A stretch of DNA of 64,000 nt from Mauremys mutica. Lineage: Eukaryota; Chordata; Testudines; Geoemydidae. Both the position numbers and the translations under genes were made by a program. This document shows, in pieces, positions 11,701-26,700 of the stretch. Below the pieces are notes generated by a model. It was not told where the DNA came from. It did no database searches and saw only the letters and a program-made list of their open reading frames with translations. The DNA is taken from assembly GCF_020497125.1 (NCBI RefSeq), contig NC_059075.1:56811321-56875320 (forward strand), read 5' to 3'. Position 1 is the first letter of the stretch; each line of letters opens with the position of its first letter.

Positions 11701-14700
11701 GATTCCTTGCTTTGCTCCTATAAGCCTTAAGTGGCAGTAATGGACACACCCTAACCTCAGCAACCTTCTGATGAGTGGGGGAATGGAAATGAAACTAGAA
11801 CTAAGAGGGAAAGCAGGAGAGAGAAGGAGGAGTTAGGGAAGTAGAAGAGTCAGCAAACATACATATAAAAACAAAAATAAGGAAGAAAAGGGAGATGGAT
11901 AAACTTCAAATAGAAAAGGAAAAAGATAATACAGGGGGAAAAAAGAAAATGCGAGCTTAGAGATAAAATTGACAGAAAAAAGAAAACACAGTGGCACCTA
12001 TCTCTAAACATGGTGTGAGGCGATGTGGGGGCATTGATCTGCCAATCCATCCCAAGCAGGAAGTCCCCAACAAAAAAGGAAGAAAGGTTTGGCTACCTTG
12101 CAAGGGCAGCACTGTACATTTTTGTTAAATTGGATGCAGCATTTCTTGTTTAGTATTTCTGATTTGCAGGTGGATTCTTGCTGTTATGATATGTCAATAC
12201 AAGTGATAATTTACCTTTCATAAACAGTCTGGGGACTGTGATTTAAGGGATATGTCTACATTGCAATGCAATCCCAAGGTTTGAACACAGGGTCAAGCCT
12301 ATCCCCCTCTCCCCATTTCATCTACAAATTGTGCTAACCCAGGGCTCAGCCACAAAGTCCCAGGACCCACAGGGATGGAAGGTCTGACCCTGAGTCAAGC
12401 TGGACTCAGAGTTCAAGTCCTAGTGATTTGCAGGGTACTCACAGTCCCACTGAACTTGTGCTCTGGGAGTCCACCAAAAGAATCCCACAATGACATGGGC
12501 CTACCTTCTTTGTCCTCTGGACAGTGAAGTTTGGTGGACAGTCAAGTCTTCCCATGCTGCACCATGAACAGAGGGCTAGACTGGCCCATGTTTTGAGAAG
12601 GCACTAAGAGTTTGGGATATGGGTGGTTGGACTTGGGCCTATATGATGCAGTGCAGACACTGAAGCCCCAGCTTGGGACCCAAGGTTCAGTAATTCCTAC
12701 CCTGGGGTTACAAATGAGTATGATGCTCAAGCCCCAGGTTAACCATCTCAGACTCTGCTAACTTGAGTTCTACTACCCCTGGTCTTACATTGCAGTGTGG
12801 ACACACCCAAGGGGGACAGAAGACTAACCATTAATAATTGTAAAATAGTCTGAAAGTTAAGCTTCTTCACAGAGGACTGAGTTATATGAGTTTTTCACTG
12901 TTTTTCGATTTCAGTATTTTCCCTTCCTCTCCAACTCTCACTGAAGTCCATGGCAGTCCTTTCAGTGCTTTCACAGGAAGTAGAACTCCCCCCCACCCCA
13001 TAACATACCAGACCATTCTATGACAATTGTACCTGTAATTTAAGAATACACCATTAGGCCAAGCAGATCTGTCTGTTTAAATCAGCAAGAATGGTGAAAC
13101 TAATTTTAATGTGCTTCTTCCACTAATTGGCAGTTTATTTTTTATCCCCTCCTATTTTTGCCATTTTAACAGGAATTTTTCACCCAATCACAACCATATA
13201 TCTGCAAGTAAAAAATCAGTACTATGTGGAAAACACAGCAAAAGATTTGTTTTTGTTGGGTCTTCACATTGGAACATTGAATTATAAAAACCACATTTCA
13301 TGATGAAGGGTTTAATATCTTTTCTTAGATATTATATGTTTGGGCAGAATTAATCAATGATTGACACAGCTCATGTCTAGACATTAAACATACTTCTGTG
13401 TGTTTTAAGAAAAGAGGAAAGTTTAAGGAATGCCAGCTGGTTAAAATCACAAAATCTGACCAGCTGTAATGTGAATCTGTTCATAGGAAGAACTATCATC
13501 AGTCATTACTGAGCAAGAGAAATCAAATTATCCTGATGAATACAGGAGGAATAATATTATATTTATAAATGTATATTATATTTAATAACATACATAAATA
13601 TAATATAAATATAAAACTAATATTAAAGGATCCTTTAAACTCTGGCACATTACTTTGAAAAACAAAACTGATGAAAGTGACAAAAATGGAGCTACATATT
13701 TTAAACCAATAAATCATGATTCCATTATTTTACCTGAAACTCTTTTAAGTTACCCCAAGTAATGTTAAATAGTCACACCTGCACTCCTAGTTGGGAGTTC
13801 TGGGTGTTCAGCATCTCTGAAAATCAGACCAAGGTGCCCAAATAATTGAAGCACCAAAATCAGAGGCCATTGCTGTAAACATTTGGCCATTATTTTTCAT
13901 TAAAAATGTAATTTGTTATTCAGTAATTGTAGGGAATACAAAACTAAACACAGTATTTTACACATTTAAAATGTTTTCTCCATAAGCTCACAAAAATAAC
14001 TTCCATCTCCACAGGAGCAAACAAGGGCTGGGAGCAAGGTTGCTATTATCACCACTTACCCCTATGCTCTCCTCTGTGACTCAGCTCAGAGGAGGAGATA
14101 GGGCACCAGTGCTCTAAAACCCAAAGATATGATGGAAGCCAACACAGCATGTTTTCCACTTTCTTGAGCTCATGCAATTCTCTCTACACCTGCACCATGC
14201 TGTCAGGGCTCTGCTGGCATTCAAAGGCTTGGGGGGTGGAGCATAGCCACAGTCTCTTCAGGACTCTCAGGACTTCATGAATTTCTGAGTAGAATCCATT
14301 GCTCCCCCTCCACAACCCTTACTGTGAATCAACAGGACTGTGCGTTCCCTTCTTTCCACAACTGCTACTATTCAGGAGCCATGCATCCGACGAAGTGGGT
14401 ATTCACCCACGAAAGCTCATGCTCCAATACGTCTGTTAGTCTATAAGGTGCCTCAGGACTCTTTGCTGCTTTTACAGATCCAGACTAACACAGCTACCCC
14501 TCTGATACTAGTCAGGAGATGACACTATTTCTGTTCAACAGTTCATAGAATTTAGTGCACACATAGTTAAAGTAATGTAGAGGTTACACTGTCTATTACA
14601 TCTAGTTACATTTTACAAAACTGACCGTTTCACAGTATATCATGGGATTTATATAATGAAAATTGACACATTTGCAACATTTATCTAGATTTTATATACT

Positions 14701-17700
14701 GTAAGCTGAATTTTAAACATGTACACAATATATTTTATTAAACCAATAAAAGACTATAGTCAAAAAGTATTTGTCTCCAATCCTAAAATTGCTGATGCAG
14801 ATAGCCTGTTTTTTTAAATTTCTTTAAGGATCTACTGCTGGAAGGCATGCTGTTACTTCCACATCCTCTGTTTCTGGTTCATCTGAATATGGGTTAAATA
14901 TGACAACCCCACAGACTGCACTCTGTAGCCAAGAGGAGACAATCTAATTTTATGTCCTGGGAAACAGCAGGTGCAGAAGAGCAACAGAGAGTATATATAT
15001 TTTTTTCTTTCCGGAGCAGGAATTCTGACAGAGGACCTTGCAAGGAAGGCACACACCATTTTCTCATACTCTGTGGACACCAACACTATCCTCCCTGCCA
15101 CTCAGGCCTGTAATCTGTGTATCCTCTTTCTCTTGTCCCTCTGTCTAAACCATATCCACTCTGACAGCTCTTCCTGCAAAACATCTGTAAGATCCATCCT
15201 CTCTGTTCATCCTGCTAAAACTTTGGTACAAACCCTCATTAGCTTATATCTTGACTATGGCAACCGACTCCTTTCTGGGCTTAACAAATGCCATTTTGAC
15301 GCCCTTAAATCCATTCAAAATGCTGCTGCAAAAAAGCAAAACTCATCACTTTGACCACATCACAACATTCTTTAAACCTAGCCAAACTTGGCTCCCTTTT
15401 CCCCCTTCACTCATGCACAAACTACCATATAGAGCTTTTGAGAGTGAAGGGAAGTATATAGAGCAGTCAAACTCTGACTTCACTCTGCGAATGATGCCAG
15501 TCTTTAATGTTCTTTGGTCAAATTTCCCCACAAGCACCTTCACCTGTTTTCTAGGCTGCCCCTTCTGTCTGGGAGGAATGTTTTTTCAAGAATGTCTTGA
15601 AAAAAATCGCCAAAGCAATCTAATTAACATCTTTCAGATCTCTCCTTAAAACCCACTTAGGTTGTGATGCCTATAAAACACTTGATAATGGTTCAACTAC
15701 TGGTGTACCTCAGCTGCCGCTTATTACACTAAGCATAATCCCATTTTTTGTCTCCATCTGTTGCCTCCCATCATATACTTAAATAAGATATTTGGGGCAG
15801 AGACCATCATGTGTGTGTCAGTGTTGTGCCTAGCATAATGGGTTCTACCATAATACAAACAACAATCACCACAGTCACAAAGACAGCAACACATGGAACC
15901 TCACCCTGATCGCCATCCATTGTTTTGGATAATGTATGAAGAACATGGAAGAGATCAGAAGTAAGAGAACGTGTCTCTGAAGTTTATATGGGGTAGGGGG
16001 GAGGAAGGTGAAGAAAAGCTGGGAAGGGAGATGGTTACCCCAGTAATGAGAAGAGGGTCACTGACACTTCCTTTTTTACAGTAGAACACATGGCAGTGAC
16101 ACTGGTTATTCGTACTGTTCAAACCAATAAGGAAGAGCCCTAAGGACTCATGAGGAAATAGTAATATTTAGTTTAAAGGTGATTTGCAATGTACAGTCTT
16201 CTAAACACTGTAAGGAGGCCAGATTCCAGTAATATTGTGAAACTATATGTGGCATTTATGAGACAATGTGTTATGCTGTCATTAACACACTATGTGAAAG
16301 GTCTAATAAAATGCCAATCAGATTATTAACACAGCAGTATTTCAGTAATGTTTAGACGCTCTAATCAGGATCAAAGTCTGATTGTGCTCTCGGTGGGATG
16401 AACACATGGTGAATGACATTGAAATGACTTGCCTACAAACTGCACATAATATTGAAAATAATATTAACTATTTTCCCATCAGAAGCTGATAAATAAGATA
16501 TCCACATTTTATTTGGAACACCATGATAGTATAAAAGTATCATAAGATATCATTCATTTTTTTACAAACCTGTAATAACTATTAACACCATACAGCTTAA
16601 AGCCATATCACCTTGCAGGGTGATTCCAATAATTTGCACAAGCTAAGCAGAGTCTAGCTTTGGGATTCTTTGGATGAGATGTAAACCTGAAGTCTTGATC
16701 ACTTGGCCCTGAACACAAGAATTCCAGGGCTTTTTTTGTCTGGTGTTACACTTGGTGTGCTTCCTGGGAAAATTACAACTTGAATAATTAACTTGAGCCT
16801 ACTTAAATTCTCATGGAAGTCTCATCTGGCTCTTGTTCTAAATGAATATGTAGTACAGCTCAGTGCTAATTAGCAACTTTCCTGTTCCATTCCACTGGTG
16901 CTGTGTGGGTGTCACAGATTAGATAGGATGTCCAGGAGAAATAGTTTGGATAGTCAGTTAAAATGTTAAATGCTTTTGGCTCTATATAGAAGTAAGATCC
17001 CCATCATCATATTAAATGCCATTGTTTTAAAAAAATTGACTTTTGAGAAACATGTAAAGGATTTTAATAACACTCTTTTTGCAGTAAGATAATATTTTAA
17101 AAAATAAAACATGTACACTACCATTGTGCTCGTTTCATGGGTAAAACTTGCTAATGCTCAGCTAGGACAAGGACTAGTGTTTTTAGTGAAACTGAAAACC
17201 ATAACTGGTCATAGACTTGGACAGTTTAAGGCCAGAAGAGACCACCAAATCATCCAGTCTGACCTCCTGTGTATGCAGTGGCGGGGAGCTCTGAGACCTT
17301 TAAATCCCAGCCCCAGCCCGGCCACCGGAGCCGCGGGCGGAGATTTAAAGGGCTGGCCCCAGAGCCCTTTAAATCCCTGCCGCGGAAGCCAGTGCGGTCC
17401 AGCACGGTGTACTGGCTCTTGCCAGTACGCTGTACCAGCTTACTTTCACCTCTGCTCCTATGTTTGCTGATGACTGGCTTTTAAACCTAGCCAAACTAGG
17501 TTAACACCTTTCTCTTGTGAAGAGATATCAGCAAGTATGGGGTCAAGCTGAACACCTGGAACAAACGCCTCAAAAATCAAGACTGCACCTCCAAAACACA
17601 AAGTCACCACTCTGCTCTCAGGCCAACCTCCCACAGAAAAGCAAAGATGCTTTCTCCCATCCCCACTCACTGTAGTAGTGAGAATGAGAATAAGATTTAA

Positions 17701-20700
17701 CAGTTCTACTCTGGCAATTATTTCTGAGAAATCACAATAAGTTAATTACACACAAATGAGTATCATGTTTTAGGTTAATTTGAATACTAAAAATATTAAA
17801 AACGACTAATTACATACTGTAAGAGTTTTTGCACCAATAAGATCTTTTTCTATTTACAGTCTTTCTCCTATGGATCACATAATATTACAAGCAAGGAGTG
17901 TATTACCATAGGCATAATCAGTCAAGCAGTCAAAGTAAATCACTCTGTACTTGGTAAACATAACACCAAAGTTGGCTGGAAGATTTAGGTGTGCATTGAA
18001 AGCCAACGGCATCTTCTAGCAGAGACAGAAATTGACTGGAGTCTGCCTGGAACTCAAAGCCTTCCTCCTCCTCCTCCCTTTCTGACTTAAGGCCCTTTGC
18101 TACTTATTACTAGCTACCTGAATTGTCACATTCAGAGCTATCTGCTTTTCTTGGGGATTAATCCAGAATGGTTCGTCTCTGTGACTATTGGCTTGTCTAC
18201 ACTGTGCATCAGCTGGAGTGTACATTCTATTGCACACCAGCATGTCACATATTAATTATCTGTAAGGAATCTGCTCACATGTACTAAAAGTTCCCTAGTG
18301 TGTGTTGATGTAGTACTGTTTGAAATGGGACTAAGAAAGCAGTGAATTTGACAATGACATTACTACGTAGCAAGATTTAATTGGGACCATCAAAGTGCTC
18401 AGTGGCAGGAATGAAATTCAGGATGTAAGAAAGAGACATTTGAATTAAGGCCAGGGATCACACTTTCTTCTATGTTTTGTATAGTATTGAGAATAAGACA
18501 ATGTTCATTAAATAACAATCATGCCTTCTCCAGCCTTTGAGACAAATCTAGGGTCTCTCTTTCTCCTCCGGTATCTGCTACTGAGCTATGAAGACTCATA
18601 TAAAAACAAGTTGAAATAGGTGGCCTAACTCAGCTCTAAAACTATCCTGGTCATGTGAATGCAACTGATCACAAATACTGGGAGCACATCAACAGCAAGG
18701 AGTTCTTTCATGATTAAATATTTTCATATTTATAGAGAAATGCTGTATTAGCATTTACTACACAATTCTTATCATGCTGTACTTGGACACCCTTAACCAC
18801 AATGTGTGTCTGATGCAACTGCTCAATGTGAATTACTTATAAAAATAATGTTTATCTGATGCCGTAGGCTGTTTACTACTTTTTGTAAATTAAATTATAT
18901 ATTTACTAGCATAGCCCTTTAAAGGTATTTAAAGGTAATATCTTCTGACTTCTTTTGCACACCGACTGCCAATAAAAAAGCAATAGTCCTATCAAAAGAA
19001 TGAAGATGGAATTAAATATAAATTAGATCTGGAGAGATATTGGCTTGTTATCACAAAATATTGTTTGCTTTGTAACTTAAAATGTATTCTTCAATTTAAT
19101 TAGCATGAGAAATTTTTGAAAAAAGAAGAAAGATGTGTATGAAGAAACTTCATAGTTTGGACATACAGATGTACATACAGATGTACATATTAAAAAGCTG
19201 CCAATAAAATAATTGGACTTGTGGAAAATGCAGTCTTCAATGTCCCCAACATGTGGTTGGTGTTATGGTGCATTTACATGAAAATATATCTAGCGGATGA
19301 AGGGGAAGTGGCCATTCTAGACAGATTCTCTTTACAAAGAGGTGATCTTCAAAGCAAATTTTACGGTATTATAGTTACCATTTCTTCCAGTGTTAGTGTG
19401 TATGTCTGAAAGGGAAAGTACTCCTATATAGGGAATTTATTTTGAAAAAATTCTACATATCTCTACAGTCATTTATTTATTATACACATGTAGTTTTAAT
19501 ATCTACATCTATAACTCTGTTTCGGATTCCTAAATGATGTGCAGAGTTTGTCCAGGAAAGACACAATAATTCAACTATATTTTGCAAGCAGCTAACTTAT
19601 TTTCATGGTCAGTTAAGTGTAGGGCAGCATGGTTAAAGTGTTTCCGCTACTAAAAAACACTGGATAGAAATCTAATTAGATTTCTACAGTTTTGTTACAT
19701 TTAGAAGTCAAGTAGTTTTTAGACAAAACAAGATCTTGCAGCTGAGTCTATCCTTTAGTTAAGGGTACTATTAACCTCTTTTTCTGTACTTTCAGAAATC
19801 TTTAGCTGCTAATTATACTAATTATAATCAATCAAATTTTTAGATGGTGACAGAAAAAAACTCAGGGCAAAGTCTTCACATTTGGGTTCCAAAAGCTAGA
19901 CAATGAAATCCACATTTATGCATCTCCATAACTGGACTAATTCTAAGAAAGGATAAGCCAAAGATCTGCAGCTCACATTGAATTTACCTCCAAAGATTGT
20001 TTAGGTGTCAGTTATTTAGGTGCCTAAATAAATATTTAAGTGTCTAATTGATGACCCCCAAATTTTAAAATATTGACTAAAGCTAGTTATTCTGCTTCTA
20101 CAATATTTCCTCCCGAGACACAAGAAGAATTTGTTACTGATAAATATGTATCTTTTTTACATTTTAATTATAAACATGTAGAAATGCAAAACAAATTGTG
20201 CATTGAATTAATTAGCTTTACCCAGCTACAGAAGACAGCTGTCCATTCCTATCATACTAAGGTTATTAAAGTCTACTATTGCAATAAAAAGAAAACTAAA
20301 AAAGTCTACTTCACAATGTACAGTGATTGCTACTTAAATTTCTTTCAACTTTTTATTCCTGGACAGCGGTTGGTGAAGTGTCAGTCTCACACTTTGTAAA
20401 ACAGAACCTTTAAAGGGTCATGACTTTACAAGATGATGAAAACAGTTTTTCCATCATTCTAATTTAGTTATTTCATGAGGCTCTTCATTTCAGCAGCAGA
20501 TTGTCTTGATGAATCACCCAGGTTTTAAATTAAAAAACTAAAACAAAACCCAAACAAAGCTTTTGAAGGTTAATAATATTCTAATAAAATAATTTGAAAC
20601 AAACTAAAAAATATTATCTATGTGAATCTGAAGTGTTTATGAATTTAAAATCTGGTGCTTTGTGTTATACTGGCTACTGCTTTATATTCATGAACAGGAA

Positions 20701-23700
20701 TAAAGATCACATCAGACCCATTAGCAGAATGGATCAGACATCTATACTACCTTTTTATTTGTAAATAGAATGACAGTGTGCTAACATTTTGACAGTATCT
20801 TAGCAATGAAACAGGCAAAATGATGGTGGATAGTTTTACTTACAAACAAAAATAGCTGAATAATATATTAAAGATAGTTGAAACGTTCTATTAAGATGTC
20901 TAATGCAATGTTTATGCCTTTACATGGGTATTTAAACCAGTTTCTTTGAAGGGCCATTGGTATGCAGTCAGAATCCTGGTACTATATAAATGAAAAAGGA
21001 AAGGATGTGTGGCCTCGATCTTTTTTTTTTTTTTTTGTACATTAATTTATATTCCCCATGACTAGCAACGGAATGATACTAAAAGGACAGAAAATACATC
21101 CAGCTATTGTATTGTGGAAGTCTATGGCAGTCTGCTAAATGCCAATTGATTTTATATAGTTTCAGATGTATAACCTGTCAAATTAGCCACAAGCAAATAT
21201 AAAAGATACCCTTGTACATGTTACATGATGTAAGAATTTTAATTTATTTTTTTATGCTGTTAAATGAATGATCCAGAATGTTCTGCTGTTTAAGTTTTTA
21301 CAAACTGTATTATCGGTAATTAACACCAGATTTGAAAAATATTCATAGGGCTTAAATATATTTGGGAATTTATGATTTTTCTGACATGTCTTAAAAGTTG
21401 GCCTTTAACCTGTTCAATACCAACTAGTCAATCCAACAATTCACTGTGAGTTAGAGCAAAATGAACAACTTAAGCACTAGTGCATTTACTACTCTCACCA
21501 ATATGTTCTCCAGAAGTATGTTTTCTTATTTTACTGAGTTGAATTTGGAACATGCACCCAGATTTATATTTTGCACTGAAAATGAGTTATACATTTTTTC
21601 TGAAGTCTGAGTGTACTACAACCCATTCAGTACTTTTTCAATGCAAAAATATGTGGTCACCGTGGAGTATTTGCATACAACAGATTTTTTCCTCTGTTTT
21701 TTAAAAAAAGATCAGCCTCTCTCTCTTTTTTTAAATCAGGCTCAGAGCTGTGGGGTTTCTATTTTATTTTATTTTTTTACTCAAACTAATAAAATCAGGA
21801 GACTGTGGTGAGATCTAGCGGCATGCAGTTTGATGTCCTCAGCAGGATACCAACAGTCAGAAGTAGTGCTGTAAATTCAATGTGGGGCTTCAACACTGTG
21901 CTAAGTGTGGCTTGAATCTCAGGGGCTTCCCTTTGATGCAAGTGCAGTATATTAACTGGAAAAGCATTCACTTTTATTTGTCTATACTGTCTGCGACAGC
22001 AATATCGCCTCATTTAGACTAGTTCAACATGAAAATACACAGAGAAGCAATCTGTTACAAATTAGCATAGCTCCCCTTTCATTTTACTAGCTAGTAATTG
22101 GAAGGGGTTAAGAAAGTGTAATTTATCAGATTATATGTGTTTATCTTTGTGTGGGGACAGCATGCCTTTGGTGAATTTTCCTGCGTACCCTGAGGAAATA
22201 ATCTTTCCTTGATGCCCATTTGATCTGAAAGAAAACAACGACGCCTGTGAAATATGGGAGTATAATTTGTTTGGTTGAGAAGGAACAGTTTCCCAGACAT
22301 CTGAAATAGTATTAATGACTTTATTAGAACCTTACCTTTCTTTGGAAATGTTTTTATTCTCTCGTTTCCAAATGGTCTTGAAGTCGCTGCAGAACTCGTA
22401 CCACACAGTGAAAACGTAGTTTGGTGTGATCTCCTTCTCACCAGACTTTGGCTTTATCCCAAAGTATCCCACTGTTTCTTCAAAGCTACAGGGGAAAAAA
22501 AACTGTCAACACGTAAAATCCACTGGGGAAGCTTAGTTTCCCTGAGGGCGGGTTCCTGACTCAGTAGCCAAGGCTGATAATTACCATAACTTCCCCTTAA
22601 CTCTGGAAACCATAGCAGCAATTCATGCCAAGTGTAACTAACCTTCCAACACCTACTTTTTTCTCCTAGGAGGATAATTTTTTGTGTGTGTGCATAAGAC
22701 ACCATTGACGTATGTCATGTACGGAAAGCAAAGGCACTCACTTTTAATAATCATAATTTATTTACCTGAATTTCAAGTTAAACTTGTTAACTAACATTTT
22801 TATTCTGCAAAGCTGAAAGGGTAGCTATTTTGGTGTTATTTTTCTGATTAAAGGCTGACAGAAGAGTTGTATGCCAAACCAGAAATAATTATCACCAAAA
22901 AGGAAATCAAGTGTCACCTGATCTCTAGTTTAGAGACTTTCAGGTACTAATGGAGCTCAGTGCAGCAGCACAAATGCCACAGTCAGTGCCAATAGCTAGT
23001 TTGCAAAGAGATAACACAATGAAAGTGATTCATACCTTCCCAGGGGGCTAGTAAGCTGATAAAAGCAGTAATAATAGGCTAGTTTTATTGCCAGTGTTGT
23101 AATACTTTACTATTCTATATTACAGCTAACGCATTTTTGCAGTGTATCTGAGTATTTCTAAAAAACTCTTTTCCTGTTGAACATAGTTTTGTGGTGTTTT
23201 AAGTTATTGTGCAATATGCATTTGAACCATTATTGTATCACATTTCATAGATAAACAGGTAATTGATTCCATGATCATGATTATGAGGTGTCCAACCTGA
23301 AACAATAGAATCTACAAATTCGTTTTGCTTTTGTTAAGGTTGAATCAGTTTTTTTTCCAAATTAAAAATATCTGTCAGGGTAGTTTTGCTGATAATGATT
23401 AAAAACAATATCATGGCTTAACAGTAAAGGCAACATAAGAAAATCTTTCAAGAGAATTCACTTTTCTTGAAACTCCAACTACATTTGGGGAAAGGGAAGT
23501 AATGTGCTTATTAACATCTATCGATGGTTTTTAGCTTCCTGTATTCAAGAATTAAGCTTTTTAAAATAAAAGGTTTTTTAAAAATTTTACATGGTCTACA
23601 AACAATAAAATTTAAGTTCAACAAACGGCCTTCAACTCATCTTTGGGCAGATATCTCATCCCGTATTAGCGGATTCATTTACATAGATCCACATTATGGG

Positions 23701-26700
23701 ATAGATTCACAAAAGGACTTAGGTGCCTACCTGACACTTTAGACACCTAAATCCCAGAATCAGTTCCCACTGGAATTCACAAATCCCTCATTCAGCTGCC
23801 ACCAAATCCTGTAGGTGCCTAAACTCACAAAGTGCCTATATGTTTGTAGTAAAATTTTCCTGGGCACCTATGTTTCTGTCAATGTGCATGACACAGCAAC
23901 TCCACACCAGGTGTCCAGACACACATCCCAGAGTGATTTACAAACTGGGGAAAGTTCTCTGTCTAACTCACTTCCAGGGTCCAATCTGGTAGGCAAACTC
24001 TTAGTACATTTAGTGGCTTGGGCCCCTATAGGTGAGCATACACTAAACAGCCTTCCCTAACCCCAGGATTTCTTTCAGTAACAGCATAGGCACCTAACTC
24101 TAATAGAGGGTTTGCAACTGAGAATCCCAAGTGCCTCCCTGAAGCTTGGATTTAGATGTTTATCTCCAAAAGAAGATGGGGCTTAGCACTCACTCCTTGT
24201 CTTGGCATCTCCCATTGGCTAGTTTAGGTGAAGAGCTACCTAGCATGCTGGATTTTGTCAGTCTCATTCTGATGCACCTTTCTCCCTCTATTCATTGTAT
24301 AAGGAGCCTAGAGGCCTAATCTAGGCTTTGAGAATTAAGAATGGTGATGCTCAGGGTTGCCAAAATTTTTGTGTGTATCTAGCCCCATGTATATCTAGCC
24401 CCATGGTTAAGGTTGAGTTTTGCACTTAAAGCAGGGCTTTATACACTTTGCTATATATGAAAAATACAGAGTATCTTCCTCAAAATTACAGCAGTTACTC
24501 TGGGGAAGCCAGAGCATATATGGTGTAGCTGCTTTACAAAATAAAGCAACTGGAAATTCAATTGAACCGGTCAGTATACTTTGGCTATTTGTGCTTCTAC
24601 AGAGTGGCATTGAGTAGCAAGAGCACAGTGGTGAATATGAACAAGAGTTAAAAATTAGAAAATGATTTAAGGTTAATTATTCATATTTTCAAACCATCAG
24701 AATTATGGGAGAGGGTGGGAGTGAGGGGGAAACAGAAAAACAAATAGCTGATGCATCTTTAAAAATCAGTTTAGCATAATCTAGGATCACAGATTCTAAA
24801 ATGCCTTAATCAGAATTAAAAGTTGATAGCATGGTATCGCTACAGGGCAGAGTTAAGGAAATCTGGTTGCCCTAACTGTGCATCTCCTGCTAGGGGAGCT
24901 GAGGCAGGAGCAAAAGAGGAACCATTATAGGAGGGAGACAATTCCTTCTAAGGTTCCACCTTCATGCAGCACCAGTTGCACTAATACAGTTCCCTATCTC
25001 AGGCCCCAAAGTAAATTCCTGGCCTATCCATCCACCCTCAACATTTCCACTGAATCCCCCCACCTTCCCCTCTTCCCAATTTCATCCTCTATCACCCCTC
25101 CCTCCTACATAGCCCTGCTCTCACCTACCTTGTGCCTTCTGCTGCCCAGTCTGCCTCCAGGCTTTTATAAATAACTATTACCCATTAAAAGTGAATAATA
25201 GATCCTTTCAACTACATCCTTTCATATCCTGGAGGATTACTTGGCACATAGATAGATTTTTAAAATAATTAAAACAAACCTGTTTCCCAGATAACTAAAA
25301 CCAATCAGCCAATTGCAAAGTAAGGGTCAATTTATCAGTACCTCTAGCTGCTTTGCTCTGCAGCAGAATGGTGCAAAGCAGCTAGAATGTAACTGGGAAT
25401 CTCACCCTAATAGTTAAAATGATTTCTGAAATGATTTAAGGCTGATATTGCATGGATTCAAATCATTACAAACATGTTTACTGTTCATGTATGACATTTT
25501 GAATAGGTTAAAAAATGCAAAGAAACTCTGAAACAAGAAACTGTTAAAATGGAATTAAGGTTGAAAGTCCATAACAGTAATTTTTGATAAAATACATCAC
25601 AGGTAAACAACTTAAACACTCAGGACTTTGCCATGTCATATATAACTAGCAATAGATCAGTACAAATAAAATTAGACTGTATACAATTTATCTTAATTTT
25701 ATACTTTTAAATTCTAAAGACTCTGAGCCAGACCTTTAGCTGGGGTGTACTGACATATCTCCATTGTCTTCAACAGAGCTATGCTCATTCACGCAAGCTG
25801 AGTGTCCAGATCTATATTTTCTTTTTCAAGCACTATTGGTAATGGGGAATTACTATCTCTTTGCTAATATAAATCACCTTCAATCTCCACACTTAATATT
25901 AGGACATTGAAAAGAATAATTAACAGCTACAGATGGGAATACTTTAGTAAACACCCATCCATCATTTTAAACTCAGAGCAGCAAGGCTTTTATTTTAGAG
26001 CTACATAGATACAACAATTGTAACAGCGAATGATTTGATAGCGAATATAACACCAGAAGTAGATTTGACTGCATTCTAAGAAGGAAAACAGAAAATTCTT
26101 GTATGTAAAATTTCAGTTAGTCATGAGAAAAAAAGAAAAAGAGAGACAGTAACTCTGAACAGTTTTAGATGAAAGCATTTTCAAATGCTATGTTTTCCAA
26201 TTTTGCATATCAGATACACATCTCAAGCCTGCAAGATGAGCATATAAAACAATGCACACACACGGAGGCCACAATAAAGATGAATATGCTATTTCTCATC
26301 AGGCCAAAATTTATGCTGACAAATCTACACCTGTCTTTCAGATGATATGTTAAGACAAGCTCCTAACCTCATTTGGACATTGAAGATCTGGCTGCACTTT
26401 CCCAAAGAGATAATTCTAGGCTTGGGAGTGAGACAAGAAGCATTGCAATATACCTGTGCTTTGCTGTTTGTTTGTAATAATGGCCTTGCACATACAATTT
26501 TTGGCTAAATACCATATATACTTGTTCATTAACTTGTTTGTTTATAAGCTGACCCCCCAAGATGGATAGGTAAAAATGGCAAAAACTTTGGGACCCTTTC
26601 ATAAGTCGACCCTATATTTCAGGAGTTGGCAAACTTTGGCTCCCGGCCTGTCAGAGTAAACTTCTGGCAGGCAGGGACGTTTTGTTTACCTGGAGTGTCC